Source of the DNA: Mycoplasmatota bacterium
GTDB lineage: Bacteria; Bacillota_I; Bacilli_A; Acholeplasmatales; Acholeplasmataceae
DNA: 64,000 bases
Direction: 5' to 3'
NCBI GenBank assembly: GCA_018622495.1
Contig: CP076021.1
Span: 186,001-250,000 of the forward strand
Below, piece by piece: positions 10,551-20,615 of the stretch. The stretch's first letter is position 1, and every line of letters begins with the position of its first letter. The notes below the pieces were generated by a model, which worked only from the letters and a program-made list of their open reading frames with translations, had not been told where the DNA came from and did not search any database. The position numbers and the translations under genes are program-made.

Positions 10551-11141
10551 TTAGTATTTCAAACGATTTTGAACCGCTTTTGCTAAAGTCAATTCATCAG
10601 CATATTTCAAATCTGCACCCACAGGTAACCCAGATGCTAATCTAGTAATCTCTAAACCATCTTGTGTAAATAATTGTTTAAGAAACTTCGCGGTCATCTC
10701 GCCTTCTACTGTACCATTCGTTGCTATAATAAGCTCTTTCATATTTTTCATACGTTCTTCTAGTGTGTCAATGTTTAAGTCTTTATCTGTAATGCCTCTA
10801 GAAAAATCTATTAAACCACCCAACACATGGTATAGCCCGTGATAAGTTGCCATTTTTTCCATAACAAATACATCTTTAGCATCAGCAACAACCATCAATG
10901 TTTGTTGATCTCTTGTATGATCTTGACATATATCGCATACTTCATGATCTGTTAGCATATGACATTTCTTGCAAGTAGTTATTTCTTCTTTTAATTTTCT
11001 TAAATGATCAGAGAAGTCAATAACTGATGCATCATCTAATTCACTAATCATATGAAGAGCAAGTCTTTCAGCTGTTTTTTCACCAATACCTGGTAATTTT
11101 TGTAAATCTTCAATCACAAGTTTTAAACTCTTGGGATACAT
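10551..11141 (-). CDS. recR: Recombination mediator RecR
   Basis: At 196 residues this matches the family length of ~198. It has the N-terminal helix-hairpin-helix (LQKLPGIGEKTAERLA), the four-Cys zinc finger (CKKCHMLTDHEVCDIC) and a Toprim domain (LMVVADAKDVFVME ... IIATNGTVEGEMTA). RecR acts with RecO/RecF to load RecA at gaps. The ATG overlaps the last base of the ybaB stop, and the dnaX-ybaB-recR order is the classical one. Confidence 0.95.
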   Translation of the reverse strand: MYPKSLKLVIEDLQKLPGIGEKTAERLALHMISELDDASVIDFSDHLRKLKEEITTCKKCHMLTDHEVCDICQDHTRDQQTLMVVADAKDVFVMEKMATYHGLYHVLGGLIDFSRGITDKDLNIDTLEERMKNMKELIIATNGTVEGEMTAKFLKQLFTQDGLEITRLASGLPVGADLKYADELTLAKAVQNRLKY

Positions 11142-11434
11142 TAAAAACCTAATCCTCCACCCATACCACCGGTGAATTGTCCCATTGTTTCTTCTTGTTC
11201 TTTTTCAATTTGTTTTAAAGCATCATTAGTTGCAAGTAATATGGCATCTTGTAACATTTCAGCTTCTTCTAACATTTCAGGATTTATTTGAACATCAACA
11301 ACTTGACGTGTCCCTTGAACAACAACCATAACACCACTTGCTTTACCAAAAAACTCTTTAGCTTCAAGTGCTTCTTGTGCTTCCATCATTTGTTTTTGCA
11401 TTTTCTTTAATTTGTTTAACATATTTGGATTCAT
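11141..11434 (-). CDS. YbaB/EbfC family nucleoid-associated protein
   Basis: 97 residues, beginning MNPNMLNKLKKMQKQMMEAQE, then VVVQGTRQVVDVQINPEML, and ending in a Gly/Met-rich tail. This is the YbaB/EbfC DNA-binding dimer family, nearly always found between dnaX and recR. It starts 4 bases after dnaX ends. Confidence 0.93.
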   Translation of the reverse strand: MNPNMLNKLKKMQKQMMEAQEALEAKEFFGKASGVMVVVQGTRQVVDVQINPEMLEEAEMLQDAILLATNDALKQIEKEQEETMGQFTGGMGGGLGF

Positions 11435-11438
11435 ATCT

Positions 11439-13094
11439 TTACTCCTTAATCATTGCCTTATCACCAAAATATTCTTTTGCCATTTTGATAATTTCGGGTT
11501 CTTTTTGTTCTTTTTGTTTTTTATATAATTTCAAATCTTGAGGTGGCAGTTTAGGTTTCTTAATGCCTTGTTGCCATTGGCTTTTAAAAACTTGAAGAAT
11601 AACAAGCCAATCACTTCTCAAAATCGCATAATAATTATTAATTAATGTTTGTTTATGGTTAAGAATTTCTAAAACTTGTTTTTTCATTTCATCATCCATG
11701 ATTTGTTCACATGAATGAAGATCATCATAAACCAGTAACATAGCATTCGAAGATACTGCTTCTAATTCTGCTTGGGATAATAAGTATGCTGCCATTTTTA
11801 AATGTGGCTTAGGATAATTTTTTAAATGTGGCCATCCTTTTAACATAAGTTCTTTTTTATCTTTATCACTATCATGCAGTATTTTTTCCACTTGTTTAAT
11901 TGTAACGAGTGGTTCAGCTTTTACTTTTTTAGTTTTAGTTTCAACAATTACAGGTTGATTTTCAATTTGGTTTTTAAATTGATATAACTCTGCTTTGATA
12001 TCTGCAATGGCGATATCATAATCTATTTGTTTTAATGTTTCATGTTCCATCATTTTAATCATTGCAAGTTCTATATATGCACGTTTTTGATGCGTCCATT
12101 TCATATCTTGTTGCAATTGATTTAATACTTCTAAATAATAATATATTTTTTGAGATGGTATTGCACTTGATAAAGCTTCATATTGAGGATTTTTTACAGC
12201 AGTTGTCTTTTCAAGCAATATATCTCTTAGTGCAATAATTAAATCATTAACTATTCTACTAGCTTCTTTACCTTCTGAAAGTAATGTTTTTAATAACACT
12301 AAAGTATTTGTAATTTCTTTTTTGGAAATCGCGAGTAAAATATTTGATAATGCTTTTTTAGAAACACTACCTGCAACTTCATGTACATCTTCTTCACTAA
12401 TCTTTTGTTCAGAAAAACTAATCGCTTGATCCAATAAACTAATTGCATCTCTTAATCCACCTTCAGCATTTTCAGCAATCGCTCTAATGGCTGACGGTTC
12501 AATATCGATTTGTTCATGATCAATGATTTCTTGTAATTTAGTAACGATATCATCGATTTCAATATTTTTAAAATCATATCTTTGGCATCTTGATAATATC
12601 GTAGAAGGTATTTTATACACTTCTGTTGTTGCTAAAATAAAGATCACATGTTTTGGTGGTTCTTCTAAAGTTTTTAATAGTGCATTAAATGCTCCTTGTG
12701 TTAACATATGTACTTCATCAATAATGTATACTTTATACTTACCAACACTTGGCATGTATTTTACTTTATCTCTTAAGTCACGAATTTCATCAACACCATT
12801 ATTAGATGCTGCATCTATTTCAATAACATCTGCAATATCACCACGATCAATGCCTTTACATACATCGCACTTATTGCAAGGTGAACCATTTTCAGGATGC
12901 AAACAATTTACTGCTTTTGCAAATATTTTAGCAACACTCGTTTTACCTGTACCTCTAGGTCCACTAAATAAATAAGCGTGTTGAATCTTATCGTGAATTA
13001 AAGCATTCTTTAATGTTCGTATAACGACTTTTTGTCCTGCAACTTCTTCAAATGACTTGGGTCTATATGTACGATATAAAGCAACATATGCCAT
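11439..13094 (-). CDS. dnaX: DNA polymerase III gamma/tau subunit
   Basis: The 551-residue clamp-loader ATPase shows Walker A (GPRGTGKTS), a zinc module (C-x8-C-x2-C-x2-C at CLHPENGSPCNKCDVC), Walker B (YIIDEVHML), sensor 1 (ILATTEVYKIPSTILSRCQR) and a tau-like C-terminal extension. It loads the DnaN clamp and couples polymerase to helicase. I saw no obvious slippery site that would give a separate gamma form. AAGGAGG precedes the ATG. Confidence 0.96.
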   Translation of the reverse strand: MAYVALYRTYRPKSFEEVAGQKVVIRTLKNALIHDKIQHAYLFSGPRGTGKTSVAKIFAKAVNCLHPENGSPCNKCDVCKGIDRGDIADVIEIDAASNNGVDEIRDLRDKVKYMPSVGKYKVYIIDEVHMLTQGAFNALLKTLEEPPKHVIFILATTEVYKIPSTILSRCQRYDFKNIEIDDIVTKLQEIIDHEQIDIEPSAIRAIAENAEGGLRDAISLLDQAISFSEQKISEEDVHEVAGSVSKKALSNILLAISKKEITNTLVLLKTLLSEGKEASRIVNDLIIALRDILLEKTTAVKNPQYEALSSAIPSQKIYYYLEVLNQLQQDMKWTHQKRAYIELAMIKMMEHETLKQIDYDIAIADIKAELYQFKNQIENQPVIVETKTKKVKAEPLVTIKQVEKILHDSDKDKKELMLKGWPHLKNYPKPHLKMAAYLLSQAELEAVSSNAMLLVYDDLHSCEQIMDDEMKKQVLEILNHKQTLINNYYAILRSDWLVILQVFKSQWQQGIKKPKLPPQDLKLYKKQKEQKEPEIIKMAKEYFGDKAMIKE

Positions 13095-13163
13095 AGCGAT
13101 TCAACCTCCTTTTTTATACTTACTTATCTTTTTTTATTATAACATATATACTATATGATTCTT

Positions 13164-14513
13164 CTATTTTCCTAAGCAAAATTTAGAGAATAACTCATTC
13201 AGTAAATCATCTTGATAGTATTCTCCTAAAATTTGTCCTAACAATTTCCAAGCTTCAGTTAAATCTATTGCATAAACATCAACAGGCATATCAAGATTAA
13301 TTGATTCTAATACATTGCTTAATGCTGTTAACGCATCTCTAACTTTTTGGATATGTCTAGCATTAGATAGATAATTCATATCTCTTGTATCTATATTTTC
13401 TAATGAGAGTTTCTTTAAAATTGCATTTTCTAAATCCTTTAGTCCTGTTTTGTTTAATGCTGATATAGAAACGACCTCATCAATACCTAATTTATTCTTT
13501 AAATCTGCTTTGTTTCCGATGATAATTCGTTGATAATCTTTAGTGATATCTAGTAGTTTTTTATCCTCTAAAGACAACTGTTTACTTTGGTCAAGTACTA
13601 ATAATATTAAGTCAGCACTGTGCAATGCCTTCATTGAGCGATCAACACCTATTTTTTCTACAAAATCCTTTGTTTCTCTAATACCAGCGGTATCGATTAA
13701 GTTTAATGTAACACCTGCAATATTAATATAAGATTCAATAGTGTCTCTAGTTGTTCCTTCAATGTCAGTAACAATCGCCTTTTCTTCGTTTAGTAAGGCG
13801 TTTAATAAACTACTCTTACCAACGTTAGGTTTACCTACAATGACTGTTTTTATGCCTTCTTTTATGAGCTGATTTTTTTCAGATTCTTTTAAAACTACTT
13901 TCATTTTATCTATAAGTTGTATGACTTCAGGATAGATGATTTCTTTACTCATAACAACTGCATCATCATATTCTGGGTAATCAATATTGACTTCTATTTG
14001 AGCAATAATTGTTAATAATTCTGAACGTAGATTTTTAATGAGTTGAGAAGTCTCTTTTTGAATACCTAAACTTGCTATTTTAAGGGCTTGTTCATTTTTA
14101 GCATGAATAAAATCCATAATAGATTCCGCTTCTACTAAATCAATTCTGCCACTCAAATATGCGCGTTCACTAAATTCACCTGGTTCAGCTAATCTGATAT
14201 CAAGTGTTAATATGCGTTGTAATACTTTTTGAACAATTAAGATACCACCATGTGTTGATACTTCCACCATATCCTCTGTTGTAAAAGTTTTTGGTGCTTT
14301 TAAAACTGTTACCATAACTTCATCTAAAAATTGTCCATCTTCATCAATAATATGTCCGTAGTGAACTGTATGTGATTTAACCTTTTCTAAATTTCTTCCC
14401 TTAAAGATTTTATTAAATTCTTGAATCGCTATTTGTCCACTAATTCTAATGACCGCAATGCCAGCTGTTCCATAAGCAGTTGAAATCGCAGCTATTGTAT
14501 CATTCGTTATCAT
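13164..14513 (-). CDS. mnmE: tRNA uridine-5-carboxymethylaminomethyl GTPase MnmE
   Basis: The 449-residue protein has an N-terminal folate-binding domain (DTIAAISTAYGTAGIAVIRISG), a helical domain, an inserted G domain (GKPNVGKSSLLNALL, DIEGTTRD, DTAGIRE, NKAD) and the C-terminal FCLGK motif with the conserved Cys. It modifies U34 of tRNAs together with MnmG, which is not in the window. I place the start at 14513, 45 bases inside the longest frame, because AAGGAAAG lies directly upstream and family proteins begin here. It overlaps the 3' end of mgtC by 14 bases. Confidence 0.95.
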   Translation of the reverse strand: MITNDTIAAISTAYGTAGIAVIRISGQIAIQEFNKIFKGRNLEKVKSHTVHYGHIIDEDGQFLDEVMVTVLKAPKTFTTEDMVEVSTHGGILIVQKVLQRILTLDIRLAEPGEFSERAYLSGRIDLVEAESIMDFIHAKNEQALKIASLGIQKETSQLIKNLRSELLTIIAQIEVNIDYPEYDDAVVMSKEIIYPEVIQLIDKMKVVLKESEKNQLIKEGIKTVIVGKPNVGKSSLLNALLNEEKAIVTDIEGTTRDTIESYINIAGVTLNLIDTAGIRETKDFVEKIGVDRSMKALHSADLILLVLDQSKQLSLEDKKLLDITKDYQRIIIGNKADLKNKLGIDEVVSISALNKTGLKDLENAILKKLSLENIDTRDMNYLSNARHIQKVRDALTALSNVLESINLDMPVDVYAIDLTEAWKLLGQILGEYYQDDLLNELFSKFCLGK

Positions 14514-15033
14514 GATGCTTTCCTTGGCTTTTTGCAGATTTAAGTGGATTAAATCCACGCTTGAAATCTCTAAATAAAATAAGCGTCACCATCACGAATC
14601 CTATCATAGAGCCTAAAATAATATATCCTGATCCTAAGATTAACCCAACCATCGCAGTCACCCAAACGGTTGCTGCTGTGGTAATACCTTGAATACCAAT
14701 TGAACTTTTTTTCATAATTGCACCAGCACCAATAAAACCAATACCAGTAACAACTTGAGCAATAATACGTTGCCCTTCAGGATTTGTAAAATTACCTGAT
14801 TCAATTTGTGCTTCATACATAAGTCTTTGCATAATCGCAATACCTACGCTCCCAAGTGCAACCAATACATGTGAAGATAATCCTGCAGATTTACCAACAT
14901 TTTGTCTTTCAAGACCAACAAAAGTTGCTACTGCTACAGTAAGGATAATAGGTAATGCCATTTTTAAAAGGATGTCATTCCAACCCATACCTAAATCTAG
15001 TATTGCGCTTGCATTAATTAATGAATTTATCAT
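14500..15033 (-). CDS. MgtC/SapB family membrane protein
   Basis: This 177-residue multi-spanning protein carries the family motifs VATFVGLERQNVGKSAGLSSHVLVALGSVG and GIGFIGAGAI. MgtC relatives act in magnesium homeostasis or intracellular growth; its role here is unknown. Its ATG overlaps the stop of the TtcA-like gene (ATGA) and its end overlaps mnmE, so it sits inside a tightly packed transcript. It stops with TGA. Confidence 0.85.
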   Translation of the reverse strand: MINSLINASAILDLGMGWNDILLKMALPIILTVAVATFVGLERQNVGKSAGLSSHVLVALGSVGIAIMQRLMYEAQIESGNFTNPEGQRIIAQVVTGIGFIGAGAIMKKSSIGIQGITTAATVWVTAMVGLILGSGYIILGSMIGFVMVTLILFRDFKRGFNPLKSAKSQGKHHDNE

Positions 15034-15896
15034 TCTTTTTTACTCCTTTCATTATAAATATCATTGAAATGTGTCTTTTTATTATTGTATGTGAATCCTA
15101 AAATTGTTTCCAAATTTACATTCGTTGCAGAATGATAAATTGATTTATCAATATCAGGATTAACTTTTCTAAGTGATTCAATAAGATTTTTTATTTCTTT
15201 TCTTTTTGATGCTGTTTTTTCTGCAGCAACCGTGCATCCACAATTCATTGATTGGATACCACTGTTTTTTAACCATCGAATAATATCTCTTTCTTTAACC
15301 ATCATCATAGGTCTAATAAGTTCAATATCATCAAAGTTTTGTGCTTTAATTTTTGGAACCATTGTTTTAAACTGTCCGTTATAAAATAAATTTAACATCG
15401 TTGTTTCTATAACATCATCAAAATGATGTCCTAATGCGAGTTTATTACATCCTAGTTGTTTTGCTTCATTATATAAAAATCCACGGCGCATTCTTGCACA
15501 CATATAACATGGATTTTCTTTTGCTATTTTTTCAACAACATTAAAAATTTCAGATTCTCTCACTTCTAGAGGTATATCTAAATATTTACAATTTGTTTCT
15601 AATAATTTTCTATTGATTTCATTAAATCCAGGATCCATTGATAGAAATACTATTTCAAATGGAATCTTATTATGTCTTTTGAGTTCTTGAAATAACTTAG
15701 CAAGTACTAAACTATCTTTCCCACCTGAAATACCAATGGCAATTTTATCACCTGGTTCAACAAGGTTAAACTCATTAATAGTTTTAACAAATGGTCTAAA
15801 TATATCTTTCTTGTAAGTAGTGATTAAGCTTTTTTCTATATCTTGCAAAGGTTTAGTCGGTTCTGTAACTATAATTGCTTCACACTCTTGTAACAT
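15030..15896 (-). CDS. TtcA-family tRNA 2-thiolation protein
   Basis: A 288-residue adenine alpha-hydrolase / PP-loop protein with SGGKDS near residue 55, a central CYMC motif and ALGHHFDDVIETTMLN, matching the TtcA/TilS-like group. A second Cys pair occurs at NCGC near residue 217. TtcA enzymes thiolate C32 of tRNAs using an Fe-S cluster held by Cys residues. The exact substrate is uncertain. Its ATG is two bases after the stop of the first nrnA-like gene. Confidence 0.8.
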   Translation of the reverse strand: MLQECEAIIVTEPTKPLQDIEKSLITTYKKDIFRPFVKTINEFNLVEPGDKIAIGISGGKDSLVLAKLFQELKRHNKIPFEIVFLSMDPGFNEINRKLLETNCKYLDIPLEVRESEIFNVVEKIAKENPCYMCARMRRGFLYNEAKQLGCNKLALGHHFDDVIETTMLNLFYNGQFKTMVPKIKAQNFDDIELIRPMMMVKERDIIRWLKNSGIQSMNCGCTVAAEKTASKRKEIKNLIESLRKVNPDIDKSIYHSATNVNLETILGFTYNNKKTHFNDIYNERSKKE

Positions 15897-15898
15897 GT

Positions 15899-16840
15899 TT
15901 AGTTTCCTTTTATGTAAGCTGTTGCTACTTCATTAGCTTTTTCTGCAAAACCTTTTAAGTCATCCCAACTATTCAATCTTGCGCCTGATGCTTTTGCATG
16001 CCCGCCGCCTTCGTATTGATTAGCTAATGTAGATATGACTGGTCCGTTTGAACGCAATCTAATTCTTATCTCACTTGGATATTCAATAAATAACGCCCAT
16101 ACAGGAAAACCATTAATACCTGATAAAGCATTAACAACTGATGCTGCTTGTTCATCAGTGACACCATATTTATTAATTACATCTCTTGTCATTTTAATAT
16201 AGATAAAATGTCCTTCAATTTCATAATTAGATAATACATATCCTTTAAGTGCAACCATTTCTAATGTTTCTTTTGAAAGTTGTTGATCAATAAATTCAAC
16301 ATCAACGCCTTTTTCTATAAGAAGCCCTGCAAGTTGATGTGTTAATTTGGATACACCACGATATCTAAAACGACCTGTATCAGTGACGATACCTGTATAT
16401 AATGCAATCGCGCCAGTTTTAGTTAATGTTAATTCATTTCTAAATTTATAATAAAAGTAGGTAATCATTTGTGCACAAGATGGAAAGTTTGTGTCAACCC
16501 ATCTTAAATCACCATAATCATCAACAGGAATATGATGATCTATTTTAATAACATATTCTCCCAATGTATAACGTGGTTCACTAATTCTTGATTCAGTTGC
16601 TGTATCAACAACGATTGATAATGCACCTTTATAGACATCATCAGTAATCGTATCAACTTCTCCTACATATGAGACATAATCACTTGTGCCTCCAACAACA
16701 TATATTTTCTTATTTGGAAAAGAAGATACTAATATATCTTTTAATCCAAATTGTGATCCTAAACAATCTCCATCTGGTCTTTTGTGTCCGTGAATAATAA
16801 TGGTATCATAAGCTTTAATTTTATCTAATATTCTTTTCAT
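15899..16840 (-). CDS. DHH/DHHA1 phosphoesterase, NrnA type (copy 1)
   Basis: The 313-residue protein has the DHH motif set (IIHGHKRPDGDCLGSQ, VVDTATESR, IKIDHHIPVDDYG) and a C-terminal DHHA1 domain with YEGGGHAKASGARL. NrnA enzymes degrade 2-5 nt RNA fragments and can dephosphorylate pAp. Its start lies inside the end of a second paralogue, so the two are translationally coupled. The tandem arrangement suggests a duplication with possible split in substrate. Confidence 0.9.
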   Translation of the reverse strand: MKRILDKIKAYDTIIIHGHKRPDGDCLGSQFGLKDILVSSFPNKKIYVVGGTSDYVSYVGEVDTITDDVYKGALSIVVDTATESRISEPRYTLGEYVIKIDHHIPVDDYGDLRWVDTNFPSCAQMITYFYYKFRNELTLTKTGAIALYTGIVTDTGRFRYRGVSKLTHQLAGLLIEKGVDVEFIDQQLSKETLEMVALKGYVLSNYEIEGHFIYIKMTRDVINKYGVTDEQAASVVNALSGINGFPVWALFIEYPSEIRIRLRSNGPVISTLANQYEGGGHAKASGARLNSWDDLKGFAEKANEVATAYIKGN

Positions 16841-17780
16841 GTTCTTTTGCCCTTTCGTCTAAATCTTTTAGTATTTTTTCAACTTCATCCCAATTTTGTA
16901 GTGTTGCACCACAAGCTTCGTTGTGTCCACCACCACCATATTTTTTAGCAATATCGACAATTGTAATGCCTCTTGCTCTAAATTCACCAATAATTGCATC
17001 TTTTTCTATATCTTCAGTAAAGTTTGCCCAAATAGGTACTTCTTTAATACCAGCCATTTGATTAACCATACCTCTTGAAACCGATTGAAAATCAAGTCCA
17101 CTATCTAGAATGGTTTGATGTGTGTTCTTTCTGTAAGCTACATTGTGCTTTGTTAATTCAAAATGTGAAAACATATTTTTAACTTTTCTTTTTTTAAGTG
17201 GTTCTGTATAGATATAATTATAAAAGTCTTTAATATTTGGATTAAATTTTGTGATATAAGCAGCTAGCTTAAATGTTTTTGTTGCTTCTTTTAAAAACAT
17301 GAATCTTCCTGTATCAGTTACCATACCTCCATAAAGGTAGGTTGCTGCTTCGCTCGAGATATCATATTTAGCACTTTTAGCTAAATCAATAATCATCTCA
17401 CATGCTGAAGCAAAACTATCATCTCTATAAAAGATTTTGACATCTTCTACATTTGTCTCATTTGTATGATGATCAATAATGATACGTTCTTTAGCTAATG
17501 CATATCTTTCATCTGATATCATATGTGTTACTGCAACATCAGTAATAATCGCAAGTGCATCATCATAAATTTCATTTGAAATATTATCCATCGTTGCTTT
17601 ATAACTCATGTCATTTAAATCACCAACGACATAGATATTTTTACTTGGATAATTTTCTTTTAGTAATGTGGATAATCCCACTTGTGAGCCAATAGCATCC
17701 ATATCAGGTCTTGCATGTCTGTGGATAATAATTGTTTCATACGATTCAATTGTTTTAAGTATTTCTTTTTTTATATTCAT
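16821..17780 (-). CDS. DHH/DHHA1 phosphoesterase, NrnA type (copy 2)
   Basis: A 319-residue paralogue of the downstream gene, with IIHRHARPDMDAIGSQ, IIDHHTNETN and the C-terminal KYGGGGHNEACGATL. I choose the ATG at 17780 (MNIKKEIL) since AGGAAAGG is correctly spaced before it; the longer frame adds 13 unlikely residues. It is the first gene of the nrnA-nrnA-ttcA-mgtC-mnmE run. Sequence divergence from copy 1 is substantial throughout, so the duplication is not recent. Confidence 0.9.
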   Translation of the reverse strand: MNIKKEILKTIESYETIIIHRHARPDMDAIGSQVGLSTLLKENYPSKNIYVVGDLNDMSYKATMDNISNEIYDDALAIITDVAVTHMISDERYALAKERIIIDHHTNETNVEDVKIFYRDDSFASACEMIIDLAKSAKYDISSEAATYLYGGMVTDTGRFMFLKEATKTFKLAAYITKFNPNIKDFYNYIYTEPLKKRKVKNMFSHFELTKHNVAYRKNTHQTILDSGLDFQSVSRGMVNQMAGIKEVPIWANFTEDIEKDAIIGEFRARGITIVDIAKKYGGGGHNEACGATLQNWDEVEKILKDLDERAKEHEKNIR

Positions 17781-17860
17781 ATAAAAACCTTTCCTATGCG
17801 GATTATAATAGTATAACATATTTTAGTGATTTTTAATAATGTATTACGGTTATCTAAACG

Positions 17861-17893
17861 AATAAATAAGAGCTTATTCAGCTCTTATTTATT
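17861..17893 (-). terminator. Terminator of guaB-guaA
   Basis: AATAAATAAGAGCT pairs with AGCTCTTATTTATT around a 5-base loop. The guaA stop codon (17889-17891) is within the arm. Confidence 0.8.
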
Positions 17894-19418
17894 CCCATTC
17901 AATGGTTCCAGGAGGTTTAGATGTAATATCATATACAACTCTACCTACACCAGATACTTCATTTGTTATTCTTGATGATATATTTGAAAGTATCTCATAA
18001 GGTATATATGCAAAATCTGCAGTCATACCATCTATAGAAGATACAGCTCTTATAGCAAGCACGTATTCATAACTTCTTTGATCACCTTTAACGCCTACAG
18101 TTTGAACAGATGTTAAAACTGTAAAGTATTGCCATATGGTTTCATTAAGTTTTTCTTGCTTAAATACTTCTCTTAATATTGCATCACTTTCTTGGACAAT
18201 ACGTATTTTATCTTCAGTAATATCTCCAATAATTCTAATCGCTAAACCAGGACCAGGAAATGGTTGTCTATAGACAAGCGCATGCTCTAAATTTAGTTCA
18301 AGTCCTAACACTCTTACTTCATCTTTAAATAAAGTATTAAGTGGTTCAATTAAACTTAGTTTCATATGCTCTGGTAATCCACCAACATTATGGTGTGATT
18401 TAATCTTTTGTGCGCTTTTAGTACCAGATTCTATTAAGTCTGTATATAGTGTACCTTGTGCAAGAAAATCAACATCTGTTAATTTCTTAACTTCTTCATC
18501 AAACACTTCTATAAATGTGTTTCCAATAATTTTTCTTTTTTCCTCTGGATCACTTACACCTTTTAATTTCTTTAAAAATAACGCTTTAGCATCAACTCTA
18601 ATAAAATTTAAATTAAAGTTTCTTCTAAAGTATGACTCAACTTCATCACCTTCATTTAATCTTAATAATCCCTGATCAACAAATATACAGGTTAACTGCT
18701 TACCTATCGCCTTATCAAGTAATGCTGCAGCAACGCTTGAATCAACGCCACCCGATAGTCCAAGAATAACATCTTTATCTAAAACTTTAGTTTTAATATC
18801 ATCAATTTTTTGATCAATGAAATGTTTCATATCCCATGTACGATTTGCATGTGTAAGATTAACAAAAGCATCAAGCATCTTCATGCCTTCTGGTGTATGT
18901 GAAACTTCTGGATGAAATTGTATACCATATAATGGTTTATTTAAATGTTTAACCATCACATATGGTGTAGATGTTGATGTTGCTGTTTCGATGAAATCTT
19001 TTCCAAGCTTCTCAACAATATCTCCATGACTCATCCATACTAATAGATTTTGATTTAATCCATTTGTTAATGGATGATCAAGTGTGACATGAATTGTTGT
19101 TTTTCCATATTCTTGATGATTACCTTTTTTTACTTTCCCACCTAAAGTATGCATCATGAGTTGCATCCCATAGCATATACCTAAAACAGGTATATCTAAA
19201 TTAAATATATCAGCATCTATTTGAAAACTATCTTCTTCGTAAACAGCGTGTGGTCCACCAGATAAAATGATACCTTTAATTGATGGATCTTTTTGTATCT
19301 CTTTAGCAAGTATTGTATGTGAAACAAGTTCACTATAGACACCAAGTTCTCTCATGCGTCTAACAATCAGTTGATTATATTGACTACCATAGTCTAATAC
19401 GATAATTTTATCATTCAT
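17889..19418 (-). CDS. guaA: GMP synthase (glutamine-hydrolysing)
   Basis: At 509 residues the length is typical. The N-terminal class I amidotransferase has GICYGMQLM (nucleophile Cys) and FHPEVSHT. The ATP pyrophosphatase domain has LSGGVDSSV, and the C-terminal dimerisation domain ends with [10 protein letters not shown]. It converts XMP to GMP. Its start overlaps the end of guaB by 8 bases, so the two IMP-to-GMP steps are co-expressed. Confidence 0.97.
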   Translation of the reverse strand: MNDKIIVLDYGSQYNQLIVRRMRELGVYSELVSHTILAKEIQKDPSIKGIILSGGPHAVYEEDSFQIDADIFNLDIPVLGICYGMQLMMHTLGGKVKKGNHQEYGKTTIHVTLDHPLTNGLNQNLLVWMSHGDIVEKLGKDFIETATSTSTPYVMVKHLNKPLYGIQFHPEVSHTPEGMKMLDAFVNLTHANRTWDMKHFIDQKIDDIKTKVLDKDVILGLSGGVDSSVAAALLDKAIGKQLTCIFVDQGLLRLNEGDEVESYFRRNFNLNFIRVDAKALFLKKLKGVSDPEEKRKIIGNTFIEVFDEEVKKLTDVDFLAQGTLYTDLIESGTKSAQKIKSHHNVGGLPEHMKLSLIEPLNTLFKDEVRVLGLELNLEHALVYRQPFPGPGLAIRIIGDITEDKIRIVQESDAILREVFKQEKLNETIWQYFTVLTSVQTVGVKGDQRSYEYVLAIRAVSSIDGMTADFAYIPYEILSNISSRITNEVSGVGRVVYDITSKPPGTIEWE

Positions 19419-20547
19419 GATAATTAGGTGCTTTCTTTATATGTTTTACATCATGGGGATGTGACTCTTTTAATCCTGCATTTGTAATTTTCATAAATTG
19501 TGCATTTAATTTCATATCTTCTATATATTTACATCCACAATATCCCATACCTGAGCGTAGACCACCCATCATTTGATAGATGACATCTTTAATTAGTCCT
19601 TTATAAGGGACGGTTGCTTCGATGCCTTCAGGAACAAGTTTATTTAATTCTTTAACGCCACCTTGAAAATAACGATCACTTGACCCTCTTTGCATGGCTG
19701 TAAGTGATCCCATACCAATATATGTTTTATATTTAACACCGTCAATTTCAAACACTTCTCCAGGAGATTCTTCACATCCTGCAAGAAGCCCACCTAACAT
19801 CACACAATCTGCACCTGCAGCTAATGCTTTAGGAATATCTCCTGATAGTTTAATACCACCATCAGCGATAATACCTATTTTATATTGTTTCGTTACTTGA
19901 TAAACATCATTGATTGCTGTAAGTTGTGGTACGCCAACTCCAGAGACAACTCTAGTTGTACAAATTGATCCTGGACCAACGCCTACTTTTAAACAAGTTG
20001 CACCTGCATAAATTAAATCAATAGCTGCTTGAGCAGAAACGATATTTCCACCAATAATATCCAAGTCAGGATATTTTGCTTTAATTGATTTAATCGTATC
20101 AATAACACCTTTTGAATGTCCATGTGCGCTATCAACTGCGATAATATCAACACCTGCAGTTACTAATGCGTCTATACGTTCCATAGTGTTTTTAGCAACC
20201 CCTACTGCTGCACCAACTCTTAAATGACCCGACTCATCAACACATGCTGATGACAATTCGCATTTTGTACTTTTAACTTTTTTCACTTCTGCTGCTTGCG
20301 TTTCAATTGATAGATTTTTATGAATAATACCTAGTCCGCCTAATTGTGCTAAACGCACTGCCATTTTCGATTCAGTTACTGTGTCCATAGCTGCTGATAA
20401 TACCGGAATATTTAATGTGATATTTTTCGTTAATTGTGTTTTTAATTTAACATCAACTGGTACCACTTTAGAATACGCTGGTACCAATAATAAATCATCA
20501 AAAGTAAACCCCTCTTTGATTACTTTTCCATTCATCATTTTACTCAT
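19411..20547 (-). CDS. guaB: IMP dehydrogenase lacking the CBS regulatory module
   Basis: The 378-residue protein keeps the catalytic barrel: [28 protein letters not shown], the catalytic Cys loop [18 protein letters not shown] and GCEESPGE. The usual pair of CBS domains (about 110 residues) is missing: the sequence passes directly from [15 protein letters not shown] to VGAAVGV. IMPDHs of ~490 residues use that module for allosteric control by purine nucleotides, so this one should be unregulated at that level. AGGAGG precedes the ATG. Confidence 0.94.
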   Translation of the reverse strand: MSKMMNGKVIKEGFTFDDLLLVPAYSKVVPVDVKLKTQLTKNITLNIPVLSAAMDTVTESKMAVRLAQLGGLGIIHKNLSIETQAAEVKKVKSTKCELSSACVDESGHLRVGAAVGVAKNTMERIDALVTAGVDIIAVDSAHGHSKGVIDTIKSIKAKYPDLDIIGGNIVSAQAAIDLIYAGATCLKVGVGPGSICTTRVVSGVGVPQLTAINDVYQVTKQYKIGIIADGGIKLSGDIPKALAAGADCVMLGGLLAGCEESPGEVFEIDGVKYKTYIGMGSLTAMQRGSSDRYFQGGVKELNKLVPEGIEATVPYKGLIKDVIYQMMGGLRSGMGYCGCKYIEDMKLNAQFMKITNAGLKESHPHDVKHIKKAPNYHE

Positions 20548-20575
20548 CCTCCTAATGTTGCTATTTTAACATAAT

Positions 20576-20611
20576 AAAAAGACTTATGGAAGATAAATTT
20601 CCATAAGTCTT
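20576..20611 (-). terminator. Terminator of the gal operon
   Basis: AAGACTTATGGA pairs with TCCATAAGTCTT, followed by a T run on the minus strand. It lies between the galE stop and the guaB start. Confidence 0.85.
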
Positions 20612-20615
20612 ACGA

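Noticed and set aside
12523-12975. 150-codon frame on the + strand opposite dnaX
   Set aside because: It is an antisense shadow of a strongly conserved gene, with no ribosome site or recognisable protein.
11439-13094. Programmed frameshift in dnaX giving a gamma form
   Set aside because: No A6G-like slippery heptamer with a following stem was seen in the expected region.
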